Positions 7,748 to 16,125 of a stretch of 64,000 nucleotides of DNA are shown in pieces. The notes beneath the pieces were generated by a model that did not search any database, had not been told where the DNA came from, and worked only from the letters and a program-made list of their open reading frames with translations. The stretch lies in contig JBELML010000014.1 of the NCBI GenBank assembly GCA_042095835.1, positions 16,279 through 80,278 of the forward strand. The letters run 5' to 3'. This DNA comes from DATFKA01 sp042095835. GTDB lineage: Bacteria > Bacteroidota > Bacteroidia > Chitinophagales > Saprospiraceae. Each line of letters begins with the position of its first letter. Within the stretch, counting starts at the first letter, position 1. The translations under genes and the position numbers were made by a program.

Positions 7748-8502
7748 AAGCCATTTGCGGCGGTCAAAATTTCGGGTTGACCATCGCGTACAATTACGGT
7801 ATGCTCATGTTGAGCTACGTAGCTATTATCTTTTGGACGAAGTGTCCAACCATCTTCTGCTTCGTAGACATACTTTGCTTTGGTAGAAATGAAAGTCTCC
7901 ACGGCGATGACCGAATTTTTGCGAAAGCGATCTCGATTCGTTTTGTCTTTGTAGCAGGGAATTTCTCTGGGGTCTTCGTGGAGTTTGCGACCGATGCCGT
8001 GACCACAGATATTTTTGACCACTGCAAAACCGCGTCTTTTGGCCGCTTTTTCAATGATGCCACCTACATCGGCAATCTTGACGCCTGGCCGGATTTTCTT
8101 TAACGCTACATGTAGGATATCGAGCGAGGCATCTACAAGTGGCTGTAGATTATTGATATCTTCCCCCAAGATGAAAGAGCTACCATTATCACCATAGTAA
8201 CCATCAATTTCAGCAGATACATCAATATTGACGAGGTCTCCTTCCTTCAGGATTTTACTGCGAGAAGGAATACCGTGACAAGCTTCGTGGTTCACGCTGA
8301 TGCAGGTATAGCCAGGGAAATCATAGTCCCTTTTAGGAGCAGAATAAGCGCCGTTTTTTTTCATCAGTTGACCAGCATACTCATCTATTTCTTTAGTAGA
8401 CATACCTACTTTTGCGTAAGCTTTTAGTGCTTTCAAGATCGTAGCCACAACTTCATTGGCTTTTCTTATTCCTGCTAATTCCTCCTCTGTTTTTATAGAC
8501 AT
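7744..8502 (-). CDS. map: Type I methionine aminopeptidase
   Basis: This enzyme removes the initiator methionine from nascent proteins in the cytoplasm. The 252-residue length fits the type I bacterial enzyme. The two-metal ligand set is visible in order: Asp in LVNIDVSAE, Asp in GYYGDNGSS, His in GHGIGRKLHEDP, Glu in VIAVETF, and Glu in VAQHEHTVIV. The second His-rich N-terminal motif (NHEACHGIPS) is also present. Its TAG stop lies at the first bases of repeat copy B1, so that element abuts or supplies the 3' end. It is not beside ribosomal genes, so it may be a second copy in the genome. Confidence 0.95.
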   Translation of the reverse strand: MSIKTEEELAGIRKANEVVATILKALKAYAKVGMSTKEIDEYAGQLMKKNGAYSAPKRDYDFPGYTCISVNHEACHGIPSRSKILKEGDLVNIDVSAEIDGYYGDNGSSFILGEDINNLQPLVDASLDILHVALKKIRPGVKIADVGGIIEKAAKRRGFAVVKNICGHGIGRKLHEDPREIPCYKDKTNRDRFRKNSVIAVETFISTKAKYVYEAEDGWTLRPKDNSYVAQHEHTVIVRDGQPEILTAANGF

Positions 8503-8607
8503 GTATCGAATGAATCAATGAATGACCTCCTTTGCATGAAGCTCTGGCGGTTAAAAAATGAATGAATGTAATTATTAGCTCATTAATAATATCTATCTAC
8601 TGAACAC

Positions 8608-9756
8608 TTAACCTGCGTTTTGTTTCAATGCAAAGCGAATAGAATAGTACAAATTATCAAAAAAGCTCAATGGATATTGGCTTAGGTTCTGTGATGGACT
8701 CTTGATGAGCTTTTTGCAGTACTGCTCAAGCATACTCGAGGCGACACCAAAGGTCTTAAATGCGGGGTTTTTGGTCTGCTTGTGATAGTAGCGGTAGTAG
8801 ATTTGCTGAATGATTACCGCCAAACGGAAAACGCCAAAAATGTAGTAGAATTTTTGATTCTCTACCTCTAAATTCATTTTAGAAAGGTAGTATTCCATCA
8901 GCTCTTCTCTGCCAAACATTCCTTTTTCATGCGTTGGTTGCCGACGAATGAGCCGCCAGCAGGCAGGATCTTTCGCTTCAATCCAATAGGCCAAGCTGCC
9001 TCCCAAATCCATCATGGGGTCTCCCACTGTAGCCATTTCCCAATCGAGTACGCCGAAGACCTTGGTCGGGTCTTGAGCATCATAAACTAAGTTGTCAAAC
9101 CGGAAATCATTATGAATAATACAAGGGGCCAAATCATCGGGCATTTGCTCCTCCAGCCAAGTCATGACAGACTCATAAGAAGGTACATCAGGTGTAACGG
9201 CATTTCTATAGCGTTTGGACCAGCCCAATACCTGTCGTTTTACATAACCTGGACCTTTATAATAATCCTCGAACCCAGCAGCCTGATAATCGACCTGATG
9301 CAATTCTACTAGCTTATCAATGGCGGCCATGCACATGGCGCGTACGAGCTCTGGTGTGGCATTCAGGTCTTTTGGAAGATTGGCTCTCGGAATCAAACCT
9401 GTGAACTTCTCCATCACATAAAACTCAGAACCAATGATGGATTCATCTCCACTGTAGGCAATCATTTCTGGAACATAAGGGTAGTGCGGTTTTAGTTTTT
9501 GCATGACGTCATGCTCCCGCTTCATATTATGTGCTCCTTTGGCTTTTTTACCAATAGGAGGACGACGCAGAATGTAGGAAATATCCTCAAAATCTAGTCG
9601 ATAAGTCAGGTTAGATGCGCCGCCTTTGAACTGTTTGATTTCGGGAATACCATTGAGGCCCAAGACCTTGTTTTGTAGATATTCGGCGATCTTATGAGCA
9701 TCTATTTCTTCGCCTTGTCTTACACGACCTGCGTCGTCAATTAATTTCGTACTCAT
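8608..9756 (-). CDS. APH-like phosphotransferase, ACAD10/11 or LvaA type
   Basis: This 382-residue protein has the aminoglycoside-phosphotransferase/choline-kinase fold: an N-terminal lobe with FKGGASNLTYRLDF and YILRRPP, a catalytic loop IIHNDFRFDNLVYD, and a metal-binding segment GVLDWEMATVGDP. It is 11 bp downstream of an acyl-CoA dehydrogenase gene in the same direction. In human ACAD10/11 the same two domains are fused, and in Pseudomonas the LvaA kinase works with an LvaC dehydrogenase; both act on 4-hydroxyacyl-CoA by phosphorylation followed by elimination. The same role is likely here, by analogy only. Confidence 0.88.
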   Translation of the reverse strand: MSTKLIDDAGRVRQGEEIDAHKIAEYLQNKVLGLNGIPEIKQFKGGASNLTYRLDFEDISYILRRPPIGKKAKGAHNMKREHDVMQKLKPHYPYVPEMIAYSGDESIIGSEFYVMEKFTGLIPRANLPKDLNATPELVRAMCMAAIDKLVELHQVDYQAAGFEDYYKGPGYVKRQVLGWSKRYRNAVTPDVPSYESVMTWLEEQMPDDLAPCIIHNDFRFDNLVYDAQDPTKVFGVLDWEMATVGDPMMDLGGSLAYWIEAKDPACWRLIRRQPTHEKGMFGREELMEYYLSKMNLEVENQKFYYIFGVFRLAVIIQQIYYRYYHKQTKNPAFKTFGVASSMLEQYCKKLIKSPSQNLSQYPLSFFDNLYYSIRFALKQNAG

Positions 9757-9767
9757 GGATCGGACTA

Positions 9768-10976
9768 TTATTTATACTTTCTAATTTCGTAGCGAGCGAC
9801 CATTGCGCGGTGCACTTCATCGGGCCCGTCAGCAAGGCGAAGTACCCTGGCGTAGCCGTACATAGCTGCTAGTGTCGTATCGTTGCTCAGCCCCATGCCG
9901 CCGTGCATCTGCATAGCATCATCGATGATTTTGCAGGCAATTTCTGGGATGATAGCTTTGATTTGAGAGACCTCGCTGATTGCGCCCATAACGCCATGTG
10001 TGTCTAGCAACCAAGCAGTCTTTTTTACTAGTAGGCGAGCCATATCGATATTCATTCGGGCGTAGGCGATGTGATCTACATTTGCGCCTAGTTTAACCAA
10101 GGGTCTTCCAAAGGCGACTCTTTGTAGGCCACGTTTTACCATCAATTCCAGCGCTCGCTCTGCGGCACCAATCAAGCGCATACAGTGGTGTACACGACCT
10201 GGTCCAAGACGGCCTTGGGCAATTTCAAAACCTCTTCCCAAGCCAGCAATGACGGCACTTTTAGGTAATTTCACATTGTCAAAACTCACCTCTCCATGCC
10301 CATAAGGTGGATCATAAGTGCTAAAGACAGGTAGCATCCTTTCGATTGTAACGCCTGGAGTATCTAGTGGAACAAGAACCATAGAGTGCCTGCGGTGCTT
10401 CTCTGCTTCTGAATCTGAAAGCCCCATAAATATGGCAACTTTGCAATCTGGATGCCCAATGCCTGTACTCCACCATTTGCGGCCATTTAGTAGAATATGA
10501 TCTCCATCTTCGGTAATGGTGGCTTCCATATTGGTCGCATCGCTGGAGGCTACTTGAGGCTCGGTCATGCAAAAGGCAGAGCGCACCTTGCCTTCTAATA
10601 ATGGTTTTAGCCAGGTATCTTTTTGCTCCTCGGAACCATATTTCCAAAGCACTTCCATATTTCCGGTATCGGGCGCATTACAGTTGAATAACTCAGGAGC
10701 GAGCAAGGAGCGTCCGGTCTCTTCGGCAATAGGCGTATAGTCTAGATTGGAAAGACCAAGATCAGGGAGGAAAAGGTTCCAAAGCCCTTTTTCCTTAGCT
10801 TCCTCTTTTAATTCCTCCAAACGTGGGTGAGGCGTCCAATCTTTCCAGTTGGGTGTGAGGGTTGCCCAATCTTCTTTGAGTAGAATTTCCTCTTCGAGGG
10901 GAATGACTTTGTCGTCAATAAACTTTCTGGCTTTCTTAAGGAGGTCCTGCCCTTTTGGCGAGATGCTTAGGTTCAT
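9768..10976 (-). CDS. Acyl-CoA dehydrogenase family protein, ACAD10/11-like
   Basis: This 402-residue flavoenzyme shows the ordered family signatures: FCMTEPQVASSDATNMEATI (FAD/substrate contact), GRKWWSTGIGHPDCKVAIFMG, FDNVKLPKSAVI, and a C-terminal MQMHGGMGLSNDTTLAAMYG followed by RVLRLADGPDEVHR, the latter typical of the ACAD10/11 branch. It is the first gene of a two-gene operon with the APH-like kinase 11 bp downstream. Together they probably handle hydroxylated acyl-CoA intermediates in the cytoplasm. No regulator sits beside the pair. Confidence 0.92.
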   Translation of the reverse strand: MNLSISPKGQDLLKKARKFIDDKVIPLEEEILLKEDWATLTPNWKDWTPHPRLEELKEEAKEKGLWNLFLPDLGLSNLDYTPIAEETGRSLLAPELFNCNAPDTGNMEVLWKYGSEEQKDTWLKPLLEGKVRSAFCMTEPQVASSDATNMEATITEDGDHILLNGRKWWSTGIGHPDCKVAIFMGLSDSEAEKHRRHSMVLVPLDTPGVTIERMLPVFSTYDPPYGHGEVSFDNVKLPKSAVIAGLGRGFEIAQGRLGPGRVHHCMRLIGAAERALELMVKRGLQRVAFGRPLVKLGANVDHIAYARMNIDMARLLVKKTAWLLDTHGVMGAISEVSQIKAIIPEIACKIIDDAMQMHGGMGLSNDTTLAAMYGYARVLRLADGPDEVHRAMVARYEIRKYK

Positions 10977-11093
10977 AATCTATGCGAATTTTCGCTAAGA
11001 TAAGAAAAGCTGAAAAAGGAAATGAGAAAACAGAAAAGGGGAAATATCAGCATTGTGTATTTCCCCTTCCCTATTAGCATAAGCAGCTTGCTA

Positions 11094-13538
11094 TTACATT
11101 TGTTTCTTCTTTAGATTGACATAATCTAGGAAGTAGATGACCTTCAGAGAAATACTATTCCGTTGAGGATTTTCAAAAAGACCATCCAAATTGCGGAAAT
11201 AGTCCAAATTACTGGTTTGCTCAAAGTCCAGAATCGAGTTTTTCCATATAATGAAGATGTCACTTCCTGGTGCAAAGCGCCAGCGGTAGATCATATCGAT
11301 ATTGAAAGCATTGAAGTTGGTATCGTGCAGCCCATCATAGTCTGAAGCGCCTAAATAACCATCCTCAAGCAGCGTATGATAGCTGTGGTATTTTACTTTT
11401 GACCAGTAATGTCTCATCCGGAAGGTCAAGGCCATATTCGCATTGAAATTGTAGCTGGTATTAAAAGTATTGGTCACTGTAGAGACATCTCGACGGCCAA
11501 AGATGATATCCTCTTCGCCATCTATATTGGCAACTTTATTGACGTAGCCCTCGTCATTATTTTCCTCTCTAAGATTTACCGACCATCTGAAATTCAACTT
11601 ATCACTGAACCGGAAGTTGGGGCTAATCTCAAAAGACCTGGTGTCACGCCCTTCTTGATCGAAGCTTTGGTAACGACCGAACATAGAGAAGAAGAGCCGC
11701 TTTCTAGAATCTGACCTCAAGAAGAAGCCAGTCGCCCCTAGAGCTGGATTGGTATAATATCGGCCTTGTGTGCGAGGTTCGAAGTAGTCATAACTCTCGG
11801 TAGGCTGTCGATAGGTAAATACATTAACCCGCCAGAAATTTTTCAGCTGCCCCCAGGCCCAAGACTCAATACCAAAAGAAGTGAAGACATTGGGATTATA
11901 CAACATTTCATAACCTGTCCATAGACCTACTCCACCACGGTTAAAAATCCAAAATGGTTTGTATTGATTATACTCCTGAAACATATTAACAGAGCGCTCA
12001 TTATTATTAAAAAGGAAACCCAAATCATTGATTTGGTAGGTGTCGCTCTCCTCGCTAAAGTTTAATCCAAAGTTCCAGTTGCCACTCAATTTCCGAAAGC
12101 TAAAACGGGCGGCATGCCCCAGATTTGTTTCTTCAGGATTATAAATCTGGCTGAGTTTATAATCACCACTGATGCCAAAGGATTGCTTTTTATTTCTAAG
12201 ATCAAAAATAGCTCCAGTCACATTAGCATCGTAGGCATTACCCTCACGCAGGACGGTAGTGTTGATCAAGGAGATGTAGGAGTTGTTTTTGAGGTTTTGG
12301 TCTAGTACGAATATATTATAGTTGGTTAATGGATCGGTCAGGATTTTACGATCTCCGCGCTCTTCACTACGCAGCGTTGCATAAGTACGGCCAGAAGTCG
12401 CATTAAAGAAACCAATCCCTAAGCCTTTTTTAGTACGACCTGAGATTTTAGTGGCATTAAAAAGTTGAGCATTCGCAGGATTGTCGACAATCTCTTCATC
12501 GGCCTGCTGCTCCTCATAAACTCGATTGGCAAACAGTGGGCGTCCTCCAATCCGGCGAGAATAAAATAGATTTCCTTTATTAAAAAGCTCTGTTCCCTCT
12601 GTAAAGAATTGGCGATTTTCATCGAAGCGCACCTCAAAGGGAGACAGGTTCAAGACATTGTTGTCGGACTGTGCCTCTCCAAAATCGGGGATCAAGGTCA
12701 AATCCAAGGTGAAGGCATCTGATAAACCAAACTTAACATCCATACCGCCGTTGATGGAGTGTCCATAGCTATTGACGGGCGTACCATTTTTGTCATGGTA
12801 GTTCTCTCCATATACTGCGATAAATGGTGTAGCTTGTAGACGTACGGGAGGTTTGATGTCTTTGATACCTTTGATATATCCAGCTTGATTGAGAAAGCCG
12901 TTTTGGTTGGGGTCGATTTCACTCCACCAACTTTTCTCTTGCGTCTGCTGGTCCATACGGCCAAAATTTAGATGCCAAACCTGCTCGGGCACCTCTGGGA
13001 AACGAATCGCTGAATAAGGCACTCTCAGCTCGGCCACCCAGCCTTCGCTAGTGACTTGTACTTGACTTTCCCATACGGCATCCCAACCTTCATCTTCACC
13101 GAAGGTAGAATATTTGGCATCGAATTGCACATTAGCTGAGGTGACGATAAAACTCACGCCATTAATTCCATCTCGGTAAGGGTCTAGGAATACTCCAAAC
13201 CAGTCGGCATTACCTATCCCATCTCGTTGTGCCAATTGAGTGGGGATTTTTCCAGGTGCAGGATCATACATTTTAGCAGCGATGTATAAACCTACATTGT
13301 CGTACAAAATCCGAACTTCCGTTTTTTTGGAAGCTTCCTCACCTGCACTAGGTTCGAGCGTCGTAAAAGCAGAAGTGGTGGGCATGGCGTCTTGCCATGC
13401 AGCTTCATCCAGTACACCATCAATGTTGAAAGTAGCGTTGGTACGAAAGGCGCGCATCTCGATCTTTTCTGGATCAAGATTCTGCGCATTTGCCATGGCG
13501 AATGCCAGGCAAAAGCAGAGTGTTAACATTTTTTTCAT
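11094..13538 (-). CDS. DUF5916 protein with CBM9-like N-terminal domain
   Basis: This 814-residue protein has a cleavable signal peptide (LTLCFCLAFAMANA). A CBM9-like beta-sandwich follows at about 25-230 (FNIDGVLDEAAWQDA; EVRILYDNVGLYIAAKMYDP). The remainder is a long beta-rich DUF5916 region with many aromatic, alternating strands (for example NFGLNFSEESDTYQINDLGF and NFNANMALTFRMRHYW) that look like an outer-membrane barrel. Function of the family is not established; it is widespread in Bacteroidota and secreted. A TAACTTTG promoter element and two matching palindromic operators lie upstream. Confidence 0.85.
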   Translation of the reverse strand: MKKMLTLCFCLAFAMANAQNLDPEKIEMRAFRTNATFNIDGVLDEAAWQDAMPTTSAFTTLEPSAGEEASKKTEVRILYDNVGLYIAAKMYDPAPGKIPTQLAQRDGIGNADWFGVFLDPYRDGINGVSFIVTSANVQFDAKYSTFGEDEGWDAVWESQVQVTSEGWVAELRVPYSAIRFPEVPEQVWHLNFGRMDQQTQEKSWWSEIDPNQNGFLNQAGYIKGIKDIKPPVRLQATPFIAVYGENYHDKNGTPVNSYGHSINGGMDVKFGLSDAFTLDLTLIPDFGEAQSDNNVLNLSPFEVRFDENRQFFTEGTELFNKGNLFYSRRIGGRPLFANRVYEEQQADEEIVDNPANAQLFNATKISGRTKKGLGIGFFNATSGRTYATLRSEERGDRKILTDPLTNYNIFVLDQNLKNNSYISLINTTVLREGNAYDANVTGAIFDLRNKKQSFGISGDYKLSQIYNPEETNLGHAARFSFRKLSGNWNFGLNFSEESDTYQINDLGFLFNNNERSVNMFQEYNQYKPFWIFNRGGVGLWTGYEMLYNPNVFTSFGIESWAWGQLKNFWRVNVFTYRQPTESYDYFEPRTQGRYYTNPALGATGFFLRSDSRKRLFFSMFGRYQSFDQEGRDTRSFEISPNFRFSDKLNFRWSVNLREENNDEGYVNKVANIDGEEDIIFGRRDVSTVTNTFNTSYNFNANMALTFRMRHYWSKVKYHSYHTLLEDGYLGASDYDGLHDTNFNAFNIDMIYRWRFAPGSDIFIIWKNSILDFEQTSNLDYFRNLDGLFENPQRNSISLKVIYFLDYVNLKKKQM

Positions 13539-13683
13539 CGGGTGATTTCTAGTTGTGTGTCGCTAGATACTGATTTGCTGAGGGCTGAGTAGAAAACTTT
13601 CGGCTTTCATTAAGCTTCCTTAGCATGGTCAGTTGATCTATTCGTGTTTTAATATTCCTATTATACTTACTTCTATTATGATG

Positions 13684-13774
13684 CAAAGTTACAGTGGAAA
13701 GTAATATAACTAAATACTTAGTTGGTTTTATTCGTCGAATGACTCTTTTTTACCTATCAACTAATCAATTAGTT
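13684..13774 (-). promoter_or_regulatory. Promoter with twin AACTAA-N4-TTAGTT operators before the DUF5916 gene
   Basis: Read on the minus strand, 13691-13684 is TAACTTTG, an exact match to the Bacteroidota -7 element TAnnTTTG; a TTTA 19 bases upstream could serve as the -33 box. Two dyads of the same design, AACTAA-N4-TTAGTT, lie at 13708-13723 and 13759-13774, centres 51 bp apart. The first overlaps the presumed -33 region. This looks like a TetR- or MarR-type repressor site; no such regulator gene is adjacent. The rest of the 332-bp gap 13539-13870 shows nothing further to me. Confidence 0.6.
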
Positions 13775-13870
13775 AGAAGAAAAGCACCTTTCTAAACCCT
13801 TGATTCATCTGATAGACGAGAAAATGTAGAGAAGGTTACAGCGTGGACATATGAAAAATGGCAGGTCTGT

Positions 13871-14521
13871 TTATTCTAGGTCTTCTAAAGCGTCAAAAAT
13901 TTCATCCAATTCGTCGTAGGATTTGAAACCCACTTTTTCCTCTGCTCCACCTTTGACGAGAAATCCTTGTATCGGAAAAAGGTCCAGGCATTCGAGCATT
14001 TCTTCAGGACTAAAATCGACAGCCAGAATCATAGGATAGTTGCTACAAAGCTCCTGAAGGCTATCGGTATTAAAATGCGGATGGCCTTGCCAATCGGTCT
14101 TTTTCCAAGCTGCTTTTTCAAAGTTGAGGATGAAGTGACTGACATGAGGCGCGAAATCTTGTAGTTGAGATTCTAGTGTTTCTAGTTTGGTATCTTTCTC
14201 AATGACGATTTCCTTGATTTTGGGTACATCAGCTTCTATCTGAAGGATAGTCTCCAGGCTAGAGAACATACCAAGTTGTAATGCTTCAAATCCTAAATCC
14301 TTAAGGAGTAGGTCGATTTCTTCGGCAGAGTGCAAATCGAACATGCCCAACATCTGCGGACCTTCTACCCATTCTTTGATGGCTAGCGCTTCGGTGGGTG
14401 ACAAATAACCTTCCGTCCCGGGATTGAGATTGAAGCTCATCCAGTCTACACCCATTGCTGCAAAGTATCTCGCATCGGTCAGATTACCGATTGCACTAGC
14501 CAGGATTTTTGTTTTTAGCAT
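13871..14521 (-). CDS. TrpF-like (phosphoribosylanthranilate isomerase fold) protein lacking the usual catalytic motif
   Basis: The 216-residue sequence follows the TrpF beta/alpha-barrel pattern. KILASAIGNLTDARYFAAMGVDWMSFNL parallels the canonical first strand and DA..a..GAD..GF region, ALQLGMFSS parallels vQLHG.E, and ILAVDFSPEEMLECL then KVGFKSYDELDEIF parallel iLAGGL.peN and G.KD..ki. However, the KICG strand with its catalytic cysteine is replaced by KILAS, and the LAGGL glycines are changed. It is probably not an active tryptophan-pathway isomerase, or has another substrate. It stands alone, away from other trp genes, divergent from the alkyltransferase-like gene. Confidence 0.7.
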   Translation of the reverse strand: MLKTKILASAIGNLTDARYFAAMGVDWMSFNLNPGTEGYLSPTEALAIKEWVEGPQMLGMFDLHSAEEIDLLLKDLGFEALQLGMFSSLETILQIEADVPKIKEIVIEKDTKLETLESQLQDFAPHVSHFILNFEKAAWKKTDWQGHPHFNTDSLQELCSNYPMILAVDFSPEEMLECLDLFPIQGFLVKGGAEEKVGFKSYDELDEIFDALEDLE

Positions 14522-14574
14522 TTTGTGTATTATGTTTGATCAGGAGTACAAAAGTAAAAAATCCATCCTACACT

Positions 14575-14907
14575 ATGGCGAAGCGTCCGATATATTATGA
14601 ATTGGTTTATGAGGTTGTCCAGCAGATCCCAATGGGTCGTGTCTCGACTTACGGTGCGATTGCCGATTATTTGGCGCTGGGTTCTGCGCGTATGGTTGGC
14701 TATGCGCTGCGACAATCTTTAGTGGGTATGGGCGTTCCCGCGCATCGTGTCGTGAATAGTAAAGGAGAACTCTCTGGGAGGATGGCTTTTTCTACACCCA
14801 CGATGATGGAGGAGCTATTACTTGCGGAGGGTGTGGAGGTCAAGGACGCGAAGGTCCTACATTTTAAGAAGTACTTTTGGCACCCCAGTCAGGGTTTGGG
14901 GGAATAA
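14575..14907 (+). CDS. Alkyltransferase-like (Atl/MGMT-family) DNA-binding protein
   Basis: This 110-residue protein resembles the C-terminal domain of O6-alkylguanine-DNA alkyltransferase: VVQQIPMGRVSTYGAIADYL carries the helix-turn-helix, ARMVGYALRQ the arginine finger, and VPAHRVVNSKGEL sits where active enzymes have PCHRV. Cys is replaced by Ala, the defining feature of Atl proteins. Known Atl proteins bind alkylated guanine and recruit nucleotide excision repair. I chose the ATG at 14575; the reading frame extends upstream to 14509 but the family N-terminus begins here. Divergent from the TrpF-like gene. Confidence 0.88.
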   Translation: MAKRPIYYELVYEVVQQIPMGRVSTYGAIADYLALGSARMVGYALRQSLVGMGVPAHRVVNSKGELSGRMAFSTPTMMEELLLAEGVEVKDAKVLHFKKYFWHPSQGLGE

Positions 14908-14912
14908 AAAAA

Positions 14913-14944
14913 GCGTTGCCTCTCCCTTCCAAAGGAGGCAACGC
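14913..14944 (-). terminator. Hairpin terminator for minus-strand transcription
   Basis: GCGTTGCCTC (14913-14922) pairs with GAGGCAACGC (14935-14944). On the minus strand the hairpin is followed by a run of seven T (bases 14912-14906), so it best fits termination of transcripts coming from the AbiE-like locus. It also lies 5 bp after the alkyltransferase-like stop on the plus strand. The remaining gap up to 15201 holds nothing else I can support. Confidence 0.6.
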
Positions 14945-15201
14945 GATAATCGTTTTCATGATATAAAAAGGATCTAGACTATTTTGGTTATGACTATGGG
15001 TTGGTTTACAAAACTGGTGTTCAATGTATGACCGAAAAATCGTTAAACCTTTCGATACAAAGATGCAGCTAAAGGGCTGATCATGCTTTCACATAATTTG
15101 CATCTGCTTGTACAAAACTTGCAAAGTGACGTATTTTGGCTAGATATTGTGTAGATTTAAGGGATGTTTAGGGTGTATGCTACTTATTATTAGGTATAAA
15201 A

Positions 15202-15432
15202 TTATTTGCCATCGCGCTCAATTTTTAAATTATTGAACTCTAGTACTTCTTCTTTTACTTTTTCTATCAACTCATCAAAAGGTGGGCTGTCGCCAGGGAT
15301 CATCTCTTCTTGCATTTTCTTGTAATCAGCCTTCCATGCTTCGATATACCTATCAGGTGGGATTGGATTTAAACTTGGTGGAAAGTGGGACTGATAATCC
15401 ACGCCGTTTATTCCATTAAACCGTTTTCGATG
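15202..15432 (-). CDS. AbiEii-type toxin, C-terminal fragment (gene interrupted by gap)
   Basis: The frame is open from the edge of the N-run at 15432 down to a TAA at 15202. The encoded end, NGVDYQSHFPPSLNPIPPDR then IEAWKADYKKMQEEM, matches what I recall of the C-terminus of AbiEii nucleotidyltransferase proteins. Read with the N-terminal part at 15571-16125, it is the other end of the same gene, with an unknown middle portion missing in the gap. An internal GTG at 15400-15402 could be mistaken for the start of a small gene; I do not think it is. Confidence 0.7.
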   Translation of the reverse strand, partial: HRKRFNGINGVDYQSHFPPSLNPIPPDRYIEAWKADYKKMQEEMIPGDSPPFDELIEKVKEEVLEFNNLKIERDGK

Positions 15433-15587
15433 NNNNNNNNNNNNNNNNNNNNNNNNNNNNNNNNNNNNNNNNNNNNNNNNNNNNNNNNNNNNNNNNNNNN
15501 NNNNNNNNNNNNNNNNNNNNNNNNNNNNNNNNGTGGAAAGTGGGACTGATAATCCACGCCGTTTATTCCATTAAACCGTTTTCGATG
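15378..15587. other. Scaffold gap (100 N) with duplicated 55-bp flanks
   Basis: Positions 15433-15532 are exactly 100 N. The 55 bases before the gap (15378-15432) and the 55 after it (15533-15587) are identical, starting GTGGAAAGTGGG and ending TTTTCGATG. This pattern is usual when two contigs ending in the same k-mer are joined by a fixed-size gap. Joining them through the shared 55 bp does not restore the AbiEii frame, because the right-hand frame stops inside the repeat. The true sequence here is therefore unresolved. Confidence 0.9.
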
Positions 15588-16125
15588 AGCGATTGCTAAA
15601 AGGATCTTTTAAGGACCTACTTCCTATTTCTATTTTTATTCTGGGCTGAATATATTCTGGATGTTCTATAATAGCTGGATATCGCACGAGTATGGAAACA
15701 GGATCCTGATCTCGATCTCCTAAGTTCTCATAATCAAAGTCTAAAGTATCAAAACCTGCTCGATGCATCGCAGATTTTAATGCACCGCTGAATTGCTCAG
15801 TTATATATTTAAATGATGCAGTTCTTAGCTTTTTGACCTGAGTTTTGCTAATTAATCCAGAATCAAATCCTAAGAATTCTCTATTCAGTGCTAGGTCAAT
15901 ATCTTCAGAGAATCGATCGATTAAGCCCCAAGCCTTGCTCAATGAAGTACCTCCTTTGAACAATAGGTGTCTCCCCGCTTCCATCTCATAGATTAATCGT
16001 AATGTCTGTACAACCCACCAGTCTTTTTCTATGGCATAAGCTGGTAGTTGTAGTTGTGCTGAAGCTTCTTGGAGAACAAGGCGCTTTTCTTCTTTCTTGG
16101 CTTTATAAAAATCCAAATAGCTCAT
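15571..16125 (-). CDS. AbiEii-type nucleotidyltransferase toxin, N-terminal part (broken by gap)
   Basis: This is the first ~180 residues of an AbiEii/AbiGii-family nucleotidyltransferase, the toxin half of AbiE-type (type IV) toxin-antitoxin systems. The family motif HLLFKGGTSLSKAWGLI and the acidic pair FSEDIDLAL are intact, as is RPRI-like QPRIKIEIGSRSLKDPF. The stop at 15571 lies in the 55-bp duplicated flank, so the last few residues are artefactual; the gene's end is at 15202-15432. It starts 4 bp inside the antitoxin gene (ATGA overlap), so expression is coupled. AbiEii enzymes modify tRNA or GTP-linked targets and arrest growth, often as phage defence. Confidence 0.85.
   Translation of the reverse strand: MSYLDFYKAKKEEKRLVLQEASAQLQLPAYAIEKDWWVVQTLRLIYEMEAGRHLLFKGGTSLSKAWGLIDRFSEDIDLALNREFLGFDSGLISKTQVKKLRTASFKYITEQFSGALKSAMHRAGFDTLDFDYENLGDRDQDPVSILVRYPAIIEHPEYIQPRIKIEIGSRSLKDPFSNRSSKTV

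Noticed and set aside
7660..8103. Plus-strand open frame of about 147 codons
   Set aside because: It lies antisense to the well-supported map gene and starts in repeat copy B1; the product has no family-like pattern.
15202..15402. A small stand-alone gene with a GTG start
   Set aside because: The frame continues upstream to the gap, and the sequence matches the C-terminal end of an AbiEii protein; it is a fragment.
15378..15587. The two identical 55-bp sequences as attachment sites or an integrated element
   Set aside because: They touch an exact 100-N gap on both sides and lie inside one broken gene, which points to an assembly join instead of att sites.
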